NCBI RefSeq assembly: GCF_019320115.1
Contig: NC_089594.1
Span: 23,367,086 to 23,431,085 of the forward strand
Reading direction: 5' to 3'
DNA length: 64,000 nt
DNA from: Miscanthus floridulus
Lineage: Eukaryota; Streptophyta; Magnoliopsida; Poales; Poaceae
Under the pieces are notes generated by a model. The model saw only the letters and a program-made list of their open reading frames with translations. It had not been told where the DNA came from and searched no databases. The stretch's first letter is position 1; the number at the start of each line of letters is the position of its first letter. Position numbers and translations under genes: made by a program. Below are positions 1 through 10,869 of this stretch, piece after piece.

Positions 1-479
1 CCTACAACACTGGTTGCGTTCTGTCATGCTAGGGAGGTCGTAGGGTACTGTCCTACAGGTGTACAGGGTACGGTCCTTGGTATTGTTGTTGACTTGAGTG
101 CGCTGCCTTACTTTCTCCGTCTGTTTCCTAGTCCTTACTGAGCGGGCGTTCCCGGTCGGTTGGTCCCAGTTGGCTCTGATTGCGCCAGTCGGAGAGGAGC
201 CGTAGGCAGGGGTCCGACGCATTCCTGGTCAGAGAAGCGGACCAGAGTCGGAAGTGACGTTTTGGCCAGGCCTTCCGATCGGAGAGACCGTCCGAAGACG
301 GGCTGGAGACTGAAGAGAGTGCTCCGGTCGGAGAGGTGGGCCGGAGTCGGAAGCAGATGCCGTTCCTCCTCGGCCGGGCCTTCCGATCGAAGATTGCATC
401 GTTCTTCTGGCCTGTCGTCTAGGTTTTTGGGTCGGTCCATGAGTTGCGCGTTGCTCACAATATTGTTTGTTGGGCCCAT
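1..479. other. Unassigned repeat-like flank of RE1
   Basis: GC-rich sequence holding several imperfect copies of GTCGGAGAGG and CCGATCGGAG, so it resembles the U3 motif arrays in the LTRs of this window. I see no convincing coding frame. The similarity between the two RE1 LTRs starts abruptly near 480, so this stretch is foreign to RE1 and cuts off the 5' part of its LTR. It may be part of another LTR element, but I cannot assign it. Confidence 0.35.
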
Positions 480-1492
480 AAGTCCTGTCAACTCTAGTAA
501 GATCCCAGAGAGGGAGAATCCTAATCGGACGTGTCCGGTCAGTGCTGACCGGACGCTGGTCAGGTTCTGGCTACTGACTAGACGCTGAGTAGCAAAGTGA
601 CTGGATGCTAGGTTCTAGAGTCCGGTCAACATTAGTAAGGTTTCAGAGGGCAGTTTTTGTGACCGGACATTGGTCAGTGCCCGGTCACAACTTAACTGCT
701 TGGTTGCGGGATGAACTGACCGGATCGTTCGGTCACCCCGTAGTGGCACATAACGGTTCGTTTTGAATGAGAGGTTATAAATACTTTCTTTATTCACTCA
801 AGGGATCACTTTTGCTCATTTCAACAGCTGAGAAACACCCTTGAGAGTGCCAAGAAGAGCAAGGTTCTAGTGATGTGATTGAGATTTGAGAATCCAAGAG
901 AGAGGCCTCATTAGTGAAAGCAATAGTAGCAAAATGTGCATCCACTCTTCTCATTAGGCTTGTCGTGGTCAAGTGAGAGTTCGTGCTTGTTACTCTTGGT
1001 GATCGCCATCACCTAGATGGCTTTGTGGTGATTGGGAGCTTAGTGATCATCCGACGGAGCTTATGGATGACCCAACTCAAGTTGTGAGCGGTTGTGGGTG
1101 ATTCACCGCGACGGAGTGTTGAAGAATCAACCCGTAGAGAGCACTTGATCCTTGCGTGGATCAAGGGGGAGCTACACCCTTGCGTAGGTACTCCAACGAG
1201 GACTAGTGGGGAGTGGCGACTCTCCGATACCTCGGCAAAACATCACCGCATTCCTCCTTCTCTCTTTACTTTAAGCATTTACTTTGAGCAATTCAATTTT
1301 TGTCTTTACATTCATAGAATTGCCATGCTAGAGTAGGATTGGAACTTAGGTTGCTAAACTTTTGTGCGGTAGAAAAATAGAAACACTTTCTAAGCACAAG
1401 GGGTGAAGTGGGCTAACCATAGGGTTTAATTATTACAAAGATTTTTAGAATTAGCCTAATTCACCCCCCTCTTGGGCATCTTGATCCTTTGA
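480..1492 (+). repeat. RE1 5' LTR, truncated at its 5' end
   Basis: Closely similar to the distal two thirds of the LTR at 24373-25950. It contains GACCGGACGC-type inverted motifs (about 520-730), a TATA box and a long R/U5. It ends next to the primer binding site with GA where CA is expected. The first ~560 bases of the LTR are absent and 1-479 replaces them. Confidence 0.85.
774..783 (+). promoter_or_regulatory. TATA box of RE1 5' LTR
   Basis: GTTATAAATA lies just downstream of the GACCGGAC motif array. The same box occurs in the 3' LTR near 25226, which supports it as the LTR promoter. Confidence 0.6.
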
Positions 1493-1494
1493 AT

Positions 1495-1505
1495 TGGTAT
1501 CAGAG
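1495..1505 (+). other. RE1 primer binding site (initiator tRNA-Met)
   Basis: TGGTATCAGAG starts two bases after the LTR end. This is the usual copia PBS complementary to the 3' end of plant initiator tRNA-Met. RE2 has the same sequence at 14912. Confidence 0.85.
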
Positions 1506-1545
1506 ACTCGTGCTCACGTATTTAGGCTTAACCGCCTAGAGCAAG

Positions 1546-3969
1546 ATGTCTCATGGGGATGGACCTCCTCCTATCTTTGAGGGAGATGACTTTCCTTATT
1601 GGAAAATTCGCATGGAGGCATATCTTGAGGCTCTAGATGTTGGTATACTTAGAGCCGCCTCACAAGGCTTCCCAAAACCTTGGGATGCTACTAACCTACA
1701 AGGCGATGAGGTGAACTATGAGAAGTGGAATGCAAAGGCTCAAAACACTATCTTTAGAGGTTTTTGTAAAGATGTTTTCAATCGTGTGAGGAACCACAAA
1801 GACGCCCATGCACTATAGTCGGACGTTTGTGCGCTCCATGAGAGATCTAAGAGTGAGCGTGCGAAACGCTATCATCTTATCATGAAAAAGCTCAACTCTT
1901 TTGAAATGCTTCATATGGAAAGTGCTAATAAAATATATTCACGTTTGAATGTTCTTATAGAGAAAGTCAATAGGCTTGGACTCACTCAAATGTAACCATC
2001 CAATGTTGTAAGAAAGATCTTGAGTGTCCTCTCCATTGACAAATATGGGTATATTGTGACCGTGCTACATCAAGATGATCCTTCCACCGCTACACCGACA
2101 CAAATCTTGGAGAAGATCAATGCTCATGAAATGTACATGAACATCACGCCACAAGATGACTCATCCTCTACCAAGAAGAAAGATAAGGACTTAGCATTCA
2201 AAGCTAGCCAAGAGAAGGGCAAAGCAAGGCTTGAGTATGAGAGCTCAAGTGATGATGAAGTTGATGATGAAAGCCTTGCTCTCATGGTGAAGAAAACCGC
2301 CAAGATGCTAAAGAAGCTCAACAAGAGTGGCATCAGGTTCGATGGCAAGAAGTTATTCACAAGCTCAAGAAGAAAGTCAATCTCCGAGATGGATTGCTAC
2401 AATTGTGGCAAACTTGGTCATCTAGCTCACCAATGCACAAAGCCCAAGAAAGACAAGTTCAAGAACAAGAACAAGGGCAAGAAAGATGACTCAAGCAATG
2501 AAGATGAAGATGAGAAGAAAAAGAACAAGCCATACAAGAAGAGAGATGGCAAGAAGAAGGACTTCCACAAGAAGAAGAAGAGTGGAAAGGCTTATATTGT
2601 CGGTGATTGGCTCACGGACATTGATTCATCTAGTGGATCATCCGATGATGAAAGTGACAACGAGAAGGTGGCCACCATTGCTATTGACTCATCATCTTCA
2701 CCGCCACCACCGCCATCATCCTCTACTCATCTATGCCTTATGGCCAAGGGTGAATGCAAGGTATCACATGGTGAGGATAGTAGTGGTGATGATCATGCTC
2801 ATAATGATGATAGTGATAGTGATAGTGATAGTGATAGCGATGATGAACATGAGTCGCCTACCTATGATGATCTTGCTAAATTGCTAAAGAAATACACTAA
2901 GATCATTATAAAGACTAGGGCTAAAAATGGAAAGCTTGAGATTAAGAATGATTCTCTTTTAGCTAAATGTGACATAGCCAAAAAGACTAGTGTTGAGCTT
3001 AGAGAAGCAAATGATGCTATGTCATCCAAACTCAAGGAGCTCAAATCTTCTAAGAAAGAGCTTAAAGATAAATATGATAAACTTGAGTGGGTGCACAAAG
3101 AGCTCATCACTAGCCATAACAAGCTAAAAGATGAATATACTACTCTCAAGATTAATCATGACAATCTTGTTATTGCTCAAGAATTTTTACCCAATGAGCC
3201 ACATGATGCTACTAACAATGTTGTTAAGATTGATATAGCTACATCATGTGATGATTTAATTGATGAGAGCATTGAGCAAGGATCTAGTGGCAAAGGCAAG
3301 CAAGTGGTTGAGTGTAATGACTATGATGAGTATATCAAGCTCAAGCATGATAATGAGAAGCTCAAGAAAGAATTTGAAGAGTTCAAAATCCACAACACCA
3401 TTGTGCTAGAAACTCTTGATCATGATGGTGACTTGGTCCTTGAGAATGAGAAGCTAAAAAAAGAAAACAAGAAGCTCAAGGAAGAGATGAACAAGGTTGC
3501 ACTTAAGGAAGATAAAAGTAGTGATGCACTCAAGGAAGAGAACAAAAAGCTCAAGTTGGAAAAAGAGCATCTCAAGATTAGATTGAGCAAGTTCACAAGA
3601 GGCAAGCACCTTCAAAGTGAGCTCTTAATGAACACCATCATAAAGATGAATAGAAGTGGCATTGGATATGTGGCAAATATAGAGAAGAAGAAGGCTCAAG
3701 TTCAACAACATCAATCAAAGCCAAAACCAAAGCCAAAGAGATGCTTTGAGTGTGGACAAGAAGGCTACTTTGCTCATGAGTGCCAAACTCTACCGTCACA
3801 ACCCTTACCCAAGCATGCTAGACCCTTTGCCTTCAATGCTCACTACATACTTAGAAAAGATTCTAGTGGAAAGATGAAAGTGATGTTCTTAGGACCTCTC
3901 AATAAGAATAGACCTAAGAAAATTTGGGTTGCAAAGTCACTTGTTGAGAAGGTGAAGGGACCTCAATAA
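1546..3969 (+). pseudogene. RE1 gag (nucleocapsid) with two in-frame stops
   Basis: Gag forms the virus-like particle and binds element RNA. The N-terminus has the copia gag start (FEGDDFPYWKIRMEAYLEAL). Frame is kept through a TAG at 1816-1818 and a TAA near 1993. A CCHC knuckle (CYNCGKLGHLAHQC, near 2395) follows, then Lys-rich and Ser/Asp-rich stretches including an SD repeat, and a long coiled-coil region (about 2870-3620) rich in KLK and EN repeats. A second knuckle (CFECGQEGYFAHEC) lies near 3740. The coiled-coil insertion between knuckles makes it longer than ordinary copia gag, as in SIRE-type elements. The frame ends with TAA at 3967-3969, just before the protease. Confidence 0.85.
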
Positions 3970-4004
3970 GTTTGGGTTCCTAAAGCTTGATCTCTTATGT
4001 GTAG

Positions 4005-5461
4005 GTGAACTACAAGACCAGTGGAAGTCATTGGGTTATTGATAGTGGTTGCACACAACATATGACCGGTGATCCTCATATGTTCACCTCACTAGATGAA
4101 GAAGTAGATGGACAAGAAAGAATCACATTTGGAGATAATTCAAAGGGCAAGGTTAAAGGATTGGGCAAAGTGGCAATATCAAATGATCATTCAATCTCAA
4201 ATGTGCTATATGTTGCTTCATTGAGTTTCAACTTGCTATCCATTGAACAATTATGTGATCTTGGCTTTTAATGCCTATTTACTAAGAAGGAAGTGTTTGT
4301 ATCCAAGAAAGATGACGATCAAGTGATATTCAAGGGATTTAGATACAACAACCTATATCTAATGGACTTCACCTCCAAAGATGCTAATTTGAAGACTTGC
4401 CTATTCACCAAAACAACACTTAGGTGGCTATGGCATAGAAGACTTGCTCATGTTGGGATGAGCTCACTCAAGAAGCTAATGAAGAATGATTTGGTGAGAG
4501 GGTTGAAGGATGTGAAGTTTGAAAAGGACAAGCTTTGTGGTGCATATCAAGCTGGCAAACAAGTTGCAAACACTCATCCTACAAAAGCTTTCATGTCAAC
4601 AAAAAAAGTGCTAGAGCTCCTTCACATAAACTTATTTGAACCAACAACATACAAGAGTTTGGGAGAAAATCTTTATTGTCTTGTGATTATTGATGACTAC
4701 TCAAGATATACATGGGTGTTCTTCCTTCATGACAAATCCAAAGTTGTATCACGCTTCAAGAAAGTTTGCCATGAGAGCACAAAATGAGTTTGAAGTGAAG
4801 CTCAAGAAGATTAGAAGCGACAATGGGAAAGAATTTGACAATACAAACACCAGAAGCTCTATGGGCGGAAGCCATCAACACCGCATGCTATGCATCCAAC
4901 CGCCTATTCCTTTAAAAGTTTCTTGGCAAGACACCTTATGAGTTGCTTAATGGGAAGAAGCCGGACGTCTCCTTCTTTAGGGTGTTTGGTTGCAAATGCT
5001 ACATCTACAAGAAGTGGCAACACCTAGGGAAGTTTCAAAGACGTTGTGATATTGGTTTTCTTGTTGGTTACTCATAAAAGTTCAAAGCATATTGAGTATT
5101 TAATCATACCACCGGCTTGGTTGAAGAAACATATGATGTGGAATTTGATGAATCTAATGGCTCCCAAAGAGCACATGAGAATCTTGATGATGTAGGTGAT
5201 GAACCTTTGAGGAAGGCCATGAAGAATATTCTAGTTGGAGACATCAATCCACAAGATGATGAAGATGATGTACAAGTGATTAATCTATCTTCTTCATCAA
5301 ATATGACACAAGATGGTGATAAAGATGGAAGAGTAGAAAATGAAGATACTCATGTCTCCTATGAGCAAATGGTGACACAAGCACAAGATGTTGATGCTCC
5401 ACAACCTCCCCCTCAAGTGGTTGATAAAAGAAATTCACCTCTACTACAAGCTCATCCATAA
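4005..5461 (+). pseudogene. RE1 pol: protease and integrase, broken
   Basis: Protease is shown by VIDSGCTQHMTG with the catalytic DSG. A stop (TAA near 4269) follows, then the pre-integrase zinc region (HRRLAHVGMSSLKKL; its CxxC has Cys changed to Tyr in LCGAYQAGKQ). The integrase core begins LHINLFEP, where copia enzymes have Asp, so the first catalytic residue is Asn (codon 4629-4631). The second Asp is present (SDNGKEF). About 4850-4866 jumps directly to the WAEAINTACYASNRL segment, so a deletion of several tens of codons removed the catalytic Glu region. The acidic linker at 5117-5461 is the usual stretch between integrase and RT. Confidence 0.8.
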
Positions 5462-6395
5462 GATTTCATCATAGGGAGTCCATCAAAGGTTGTAATGACT
5501 CACTCTCAAAAGCTTGCTTTATTTATTGAACATCACTCTTTTGTCTCTTGCTTTGAGCCTACTAAGGTAGAAGAAGCTCTTCAAGATCTGGATTGGATAA
5601 ACGCTATGCATGAAGAATTGAACAACTTCACCCGAAATGAAGTTTGAACTCTTGAAGAGCGACCGCAAAGTGCAAGAGTCATTGGAACAAAGTGGGTGTT
5701 CCGCAATAAGTAAGATGATCAAGGCGTTGTTGTAAGGAACAAGGCAAGACTAGTTGCAAAGGGGTTCTCTCAAGTTGAAGGGTTGGATTTTGGAGAGACC
5801 TTTGCACCGGTTGCAAGACTAGAAGCCATTCGTATCCTCCTTGTATATGCATCACATCATGAATTGAAACTATATCAAATGGATGTGAAAAGTATATTTT
5901 TAAATGGCTATATAAATGAACTAGTCTATGTTGATTAACCTCCCGGGTTTGAAGACCCTAGATATCTTAATCATGTTTATAGATTGTCCAAGGCGCTATA
6001 TGGGCTTAAGCAAGCCCCAAGAGCTTGGTATGAACGTCTTTGGGATTTCTTCATTCAGAAGGGCTTCACCATTGGGAAGGTTGACACCACACTATTCACC
6101 AAGAAGCTTGATAGATATATCTTCATTGTCAAGTATATGTTGATGATATCATATTTGGATCATCAAATGAAGATTCTAGCAAAGAATTTGGTGAATTGAT
6201 GTCGAAGGAGTTTGAGATGTCAATGATTGGAGAGCTTACATTCTTTCTTGGTTTTCAAGTCAAGCAAACGAGAGAAGGGATTTTCATCTCTCAAGAAAAG
6301 TATACCAAGGATCTTCTTAAAAGGTTCAATATGGATGAATGTAAGCCAATCAAGACACCAATGCCATCTAATGGATATCTCGACCTAGATGAGGA
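5462..6395 (+). pseudogene. RE1 pol: reverse transcriptase, broken
   Basis: Copia RT landmarks appear in order: [73 protein letters not shown], the catalytic YVDD near 6134-6148 and FLGFQVKQTREGIFISQEKY. In-frame stops (for example TAG within VYVD*PPGF near 5937) and a one-base frame change just before YVDD inactivate it. The frame stops abruptly after LDLDEE, where RE3 is inserted, and resumes at 8803. Confidence 0.85.
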
Positions 6396-6931
6396 AGTGT
6401 TAGGCTTTGATATCTTGTAATAAGTTAGTTATTGGTCATTTTGTTTTTAGACTTAAACACCTTTATCTTGTGTGAACTTTTCTGTGTGGTGGCTAGCTTG
6501 TGATGGACACCTTTATATATATGTTTGTGATGAATTATTGTAGGACAAGTAACGGATATTTATCTAACTTATTCGCTTGTACTTGTCTGTACTTGTGATG
6601 GTGAATGGTTTTTGGATGGCCATGTGTTGCTTCAAATTTTACTTTGAAATCTTGGCCATCATACTTCTTTTTATTTGTTGTGTGAAATAACATATCATAT
6701 TGCATTTCTTTTCACAGATATCTATTTATTCACACACACTTGTTGCACCCCACAGATTGCAAAATTGAGGGGGAGCTTTTGTCTTGATGTATGCAAATCA
6801 TGTATAGATGATTCTAATTGAAATTCAAATTCATGCATACATCAAGGGGGAGCTCTTCATAAATTTTGGGGTTCAAAAGCTTTAAATTCTTTCATTCTTA
6901 TAAAAGCCTAAGTTGGTTGTCATCAATTACC

Positions 6932-6944
6932 AAAAAGGAGGAGA
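6932..6944 (+). other. RE3 polypurine tract
   Basis: AAAAAGGAGGAGA lies directly before an LTR start (TGAAAGTGCATTTG at 6946). It would prime plus-strand synthesis. It is equivalent to the tracts before the 3' LTRs of RE1 and RE2. Confidence 0.6.
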
Positions 6945-6945
6945 T

Positions 6946-7134
6946 TGAAAGTGCATTTGCCCCCTATGTGGGTTTTGGTGTATTGATGACATCCAAATTA
7001 GGGACTAATGTGATCTTAATGAGATATGTCGTAGCTATTAGTCCCATGAAAGATTCAAAGAATTGATAAAGATGAAATAGTATCCCTCAATTCTTGAAGT
7101 TGTAAAGGCAGACAAACTCAAAATGCTCTCCAAA
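6946..7134 (+). repeat. RE3 LTR 5' fragment, plus strand
   Basis: Begins TGAAAGTGCATTTGCC and matches the first ~190 bases of the minus-strand LTR ending at 8802, as an inverted copy. The match stops near 7134, where the sequence switches to a minus-strand gag start. Confidence 0.75.
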
Positions 7135-7205
7135 GAAGACCTTGCTCTTGAATTGAGGGATACCATTTCGACGACAACGGCTTGCATCTTGTCATACTCC
7201 GACAT
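7135..7205 (-). pseudogene. RE3 gag N-terminal scrap
   Basis: Reading away from the minus-strand LTR and PBS, an ATG at 7205 opens about 23 codons (MSEYDKMQAVVVEMVSL...). The position just inside the PBS fits the start of gag, but too little remains to recognise the protein. The stretch AAGAAGACCTTG occurs both at the inner end of this scrap and beside the PBS, so microhomology may have formed the junction. Confidence 0.4.
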
Positions 7206-7258
7206 TATTTCTTCTCATGCGGTGAAGCGCTAAAAGAAGACCTTGTTCTGATACCAAT

Positions 7259-8802
7259 TGAAAGGATCTAACAATGCCTAGAGAGGGGATGAATAGGCAT
7301 ATCTAAAAATTAACTGTAAATATTAAGTTCAAATTTGTCAGTCAATGTCGGAAGTCCCGACGTTTGGGTCGGAACTCCCGACGTCGTCAGAAGTTCCAGC
7401 GCAAACGTCAACAGTCCCGACGCCTACATGAACTACAAAAGCAGTGCCAAATTTAACTTTGCGGATAAATAATCTTACAACCCCACTTCCTAGTGGTTTG
7501 GTGAAGATGCTGGGTCACTCCCTTGATGCCATAATGCCTCCAAACCGTAGATCGAGTCCAAACCCTAAAATAAAGTTTGGGAGAGAAAGAGACAAATAAA
7601 TATAAGTAATCTCTAGCAATCACTACAACAAGCACATGGGACACAAGTATTTATCTTGAGGTTTGGCAACCCCACAAAGGAGCTTCTACGTCCTTGTTGA
7701 GGTGACCACCAAAGTTGGAGTCTCTTCCACCTCCTTGCCTCTCTCAAAGCGACCACAAAGATCACTTGAGCTTTTTACTAAGAAATTAAAGGGTAATACA
7801 AACTTCCTAAGGCTCTTCTACAAGATGGAAGCTCTTGGGCAACGTTTAGCCGGCTAGGGGCAAAGCCCCAAGAGTAATAGACGCAAAACCAACTGGCTTG
7901 ACGAAGAAATCAAGTGCTCAAGCTTGCCAAAGTGATTCTCTTACTTAATCCACTCTCCTTTCACTCAAAACCCTAGGGAAATTGAAGATTGGAGCAAAGG
8001 AGGGAGGAGAGGGGTGCCTTTCTTGCTTGGGAGTTGTTGGGACGAAGTTAGGTCAACTGTGAATGAGTCTGTAATGGTTAGAAGTGAAGAGAGGGGTATT
8101 TATACTCTAAGTAGAAATCTAACCGTTCAGATCTACGTTGGAAGTTCTGACGTAGATCTCGGGACTTTCGACGTTAATAGAAAACACTATTCACACAGGG
8201 TTAGAAGTCCACGCGAGCAAGTCAATGTTGGAACTCCCAGCAAACGTTGGGACTTTCGACGGTCAGAACTTTCAACGTGCGCAGTTAGACAACCAGCCAG
8301 CACCGCTTCCGGTGTTGGCACTCTCGACATGGGTCAGGACTTCCGATGTCCACAGTCACCGCGCAGGCTAAGTGACTAGGAGTAAGAACTTCCGGCAAGA
8401 GTCGTGACTTCCGACTATTGGGAGTTCTAGCTTACGTCGGGACTTCCGACACCGACAGTCATAGAAAAATAATCTATGTGCTTGTGGAGTACTAGAGTGT
8501 CTCTCTTTTAATTTTATTTTTATGCTTGAGCACTCTATCTTCCTCAGATCAACTAAGTTTTCATCCCTCTTTATAGTGCGGCGGTTCCTAAACTCAAAAA
8601 CAAAAACAAAACATTTGAAGAGCATTTTGAGTTTGTCCGCCTTTACAACTTCAAGAATTGAGGGATACCATTTTATCTTTATCAACTTCTTGAATCTTTC
8701 ATGGGACTAATAGCTGTGGTATATCTCATTAAGATCATATTAGTCCCTAATTTGGATGTCATCAATACACCCAAACCCACATAGGGGGCAAATGCACTTT
8801 TA
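7259..8802 (-). repeat. RE3 complete LTR, minus strand
   Basis: On the minus strand it begins at 8802 (TG now TA in plus orientation), ends with TCCTTTCA at 7259 and is followed by a PBS (7246-7256) complementary to initiator tRNA-Met. It is about 1.54 kb long. It carries arrays of GTCGGAAGTTCCGACG-like inverted motifs at both ends and a TATA box (GTATAAATAC on the minus strand, near 8096-8106). Confidence 0.75.
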
Positions 8803-9504
8803 GGGAGGTAAACCGGTTGATCAAACTCTCTACCGCTCTATGATTGGTAGCTTATTATATTTAACCGTATCTAGGTCCGACATCATATTTAGTGTGTGTA
8901 TGTGTGCTAGATTTCAAGCTAATCCTAAGGAAGCTCATTTGATTGCCGTTAAAAGAATTCTTAGGTATCTTAAGCACACACCAAGCATTGGCCTTTAGTA
9001 TCCCAAATGAGCTATTTTTGAATTAGTTGGCTATTCCGATTTGGATTATGCTGGTTGCAAAGTTGATAGAAAAAGCATATCCAGAGGGTGCCATTTGCTT
9101 GGTAGATTACTTGTGTCCTGGTCCTCCAAGAAGCAAAATAGTGTGGCTTTGTCCACCGCTGAAGCGGAATACATTATCATGGGTACTTGTTGTGCACAAA
9201 TATTTTACATGAAGCGAACTTTGCTAGACTATGGTGTAGTTCTAGAAAAGTACCTCTTTTGTGTGACAATGAGAGTGCCATAAAACTTGCTAATAATTCG
9301 GTTCAACACTCTTGCACCAAGCACATATATATCCGCCATCACTTTCTCAGAGATCGTGTTGCTAAGAATGATATTTCACTAGAAGATGTAAGGACCGAGG
9401 ATCAATTGGTGGATATCTTCACTAAACCACTAGATGAGGCAACATTTTGTCGGTTGAGGAATGAGCTCAATGTACTTGATTTTAGCAACTTCACTAGAAA
9501 ATGA
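8803..9504 (+). pseudogene. RE1 pol: RT end and RNase H
   Basis: Continues the RT frame interrupted at 6395. KPVDQTLYRSMIGSLLYL begins it, then RFQANPKEAHLIAVKRILRY and a region of RNase H motifs: the YSDLDYAGCKVDRKS Asp, STAEAEYI, CDNESAIKLANNS and HIYIRHHFLRD. A frame change occurs near 9200. The end DIFTKPLDEATFCRLRNEL is the standard copia C-terminus. The original YSDSDYAG appears as FRFGLCW in the plain reading, so frame damage also lies near 9030. Confidence 0.8.
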
Positions 9505-9894
9505 GCTTGTGTTGTCCCTTACATTGCATTGTAATATACAACATGTTTACTTTATGGTAATGCACTTAGGGCTTGTCTAACATGGTTAAGATAACCGTGG
9601 GATAGCGTGTGAAGAAGCTTAACCTTAGATCAAACTTGACAAGCAACTAGAATAACTTTCAAGTATTGCATTGCATATGCATGAATATTGTTTTGTCGTT
9701 TCTCTTCAATCACCCTTTTATTGCCTATTTTCTTAAAAAGAATTATAGCCTAAGGCAAAATATTTTGAAAATTTTGAGGGTTTGAGAGAGGTCACTCACA
9801 TCAGTCCTAATTTGTGTTTATTTGGGTCTTATTGAAGTTAGGACTTGATTGGAAATAGGCAGCGCGAAGGACTTTGAAGATTTGCTAAAAAAGA
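9505..9894 (+). other. RE1 spacer after pol
   Basis: Noncoding, AT-rich. I see no ORF or repeat. It separates pol from the motif cluster and the env-like ORF. Confidence 0.5.
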
Positions 9895-10263
9895 GTGACC
9901 GGACGCTGCACCAGACTCTGATGTCCAGTGTCTGGTTAGTTCATACTAGGTGAACCGTTGCTGTGAAGGAGTGACCAAACGCTGGAACAGTGTTCTCCCT
10001 ACATTTGGTTAGAAGGTGATCCTACATCCGGTCAAGCGAAGAAGACGAAGTCAGGATCGACCGGACTCTGGCTGCATTCGGGCAGTTGTGATTGAACGCG
10101 TCCGGTCGTGACTCGAGAGGTTTTGGACCTCTCTGGAGTCGATCGGACTCTGGGTGGTAGTGTCCGGTTGTTGCCACTGGAGCGTCCGGTCAGTAGAAAA
10201 CGTACGGGATCTGAACTCTTTTCCATTTCCTTTTCTATTCCGTCCCGGGGGGGCACCATATAA
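9895..10263 (+). promoter_or_regulatory. RE1 internal promoter candidate upstream of env-like ORF
   Basis: About six copies or half-copies of the LTR motif (GACCGGACGC, GCGTCCGGTC, GATCGGACTC and relatives) lie between 9895 and 10200. They are followed by ATATAA at 10258-10263, then a GC-rich leader. The LTR promoter shows the same order of motif array and TATA box. RE2 has the same arrangement before its second ORF. Internal promoter function is my inference. Confidence 0.45.
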
Positions 10264-10869
10264 CCACCGCGATGTTGACCTAGCCCTTACCAATCCATGA
10301 TGACTTCGCTGCTCTTGCCCACGCCATGCTCGTGCCCTAGCCGTCACCGCACAGCCGCGCCTTCCCATGCTCGCGCACCGCCGTGCCCGCGCACACACCT
10401 CGCTCCCACGCCGCCATGCCCGAGCTCTGCTCCTACGCCATCATCGTGCCAGCAACCACCACGCTAGTGCCTCTGCTCCACGTGCCCTAGCCACCAACAA
10501 CAGCGCCTCCCCTACATCAAACAGCCCTAAATTGTCGCACCGCATTGCCTTGCCGAAATCCTAACCCTAGCAGATCCGGTGGTTCCCGATTTGTTCCTCT
10601 TCTCGTCGATTCACCGGTTCGTCAGGTAGCAAGCCCTCGATTCTAATTTTGTACCAATTGCTTGCTTGTTAGGGTTTCGTATCTCTAGATGTATATTTAA
10701 ATTATTCATATATATTCGATATATTCCATTGTGCAGCGAGTTGGTGTTTCTGAGGTCACTTTGGTAGTTGTCAGTCAAGTCGGAGCCAAGCTTGCAAGTA
10801 TGGATCGAGGCCAAGCCTCGAGAGTGTCAGTGATAGTTGTTTCTTCTCAGAGGTAGTAGATCGTTCCAG
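10264..10869 (+). other. RE1 leader of env-like transcript with possible intron 10626-10736
   Basis: A GC-rich, C-rich leader is followed by CAG/GTAGCAAG at 10626 and an AT-rich stretch ending TTGTGCAG at 10736. This gives a plausible 111-bp intron upstream of the ATG at 10870. The plain six-frame reading shows only short ORFs here. Confidence 0.4.

Larger units (their letters stand above)
6396..8802. mobile_element. RE3: rearranged copia fragment with head-to-head LTRs inside RE1 pol
   Basis: RE1 pol stops at about 6395 and continues at 8803, so the intervening DNA is an insertion. Left to right it holds the 3' untranslated end of a SIRE-like element on the plus strand (two GGGGGAGCT tracts), a polypurine tract, the first ~190 bases of an LTR on the plus strand, a scrap of gag start on the minus strand, a minus-strand PBS, and one full LTR on the minus strand. 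The first ~190 bases of the two LTR copies form a near-perfect inverted repeat. No clear target duplication is visible. Autointegration, or an inversion with deletion, could give this structure. Confidence 0.65.

Noticed and set aside
2486..2887. 133-codon ORF in another frame of RE1 gag
   Set aside because: A basic, Met/Ile-rich shadow of the Ser/Asp repeat region of gag.
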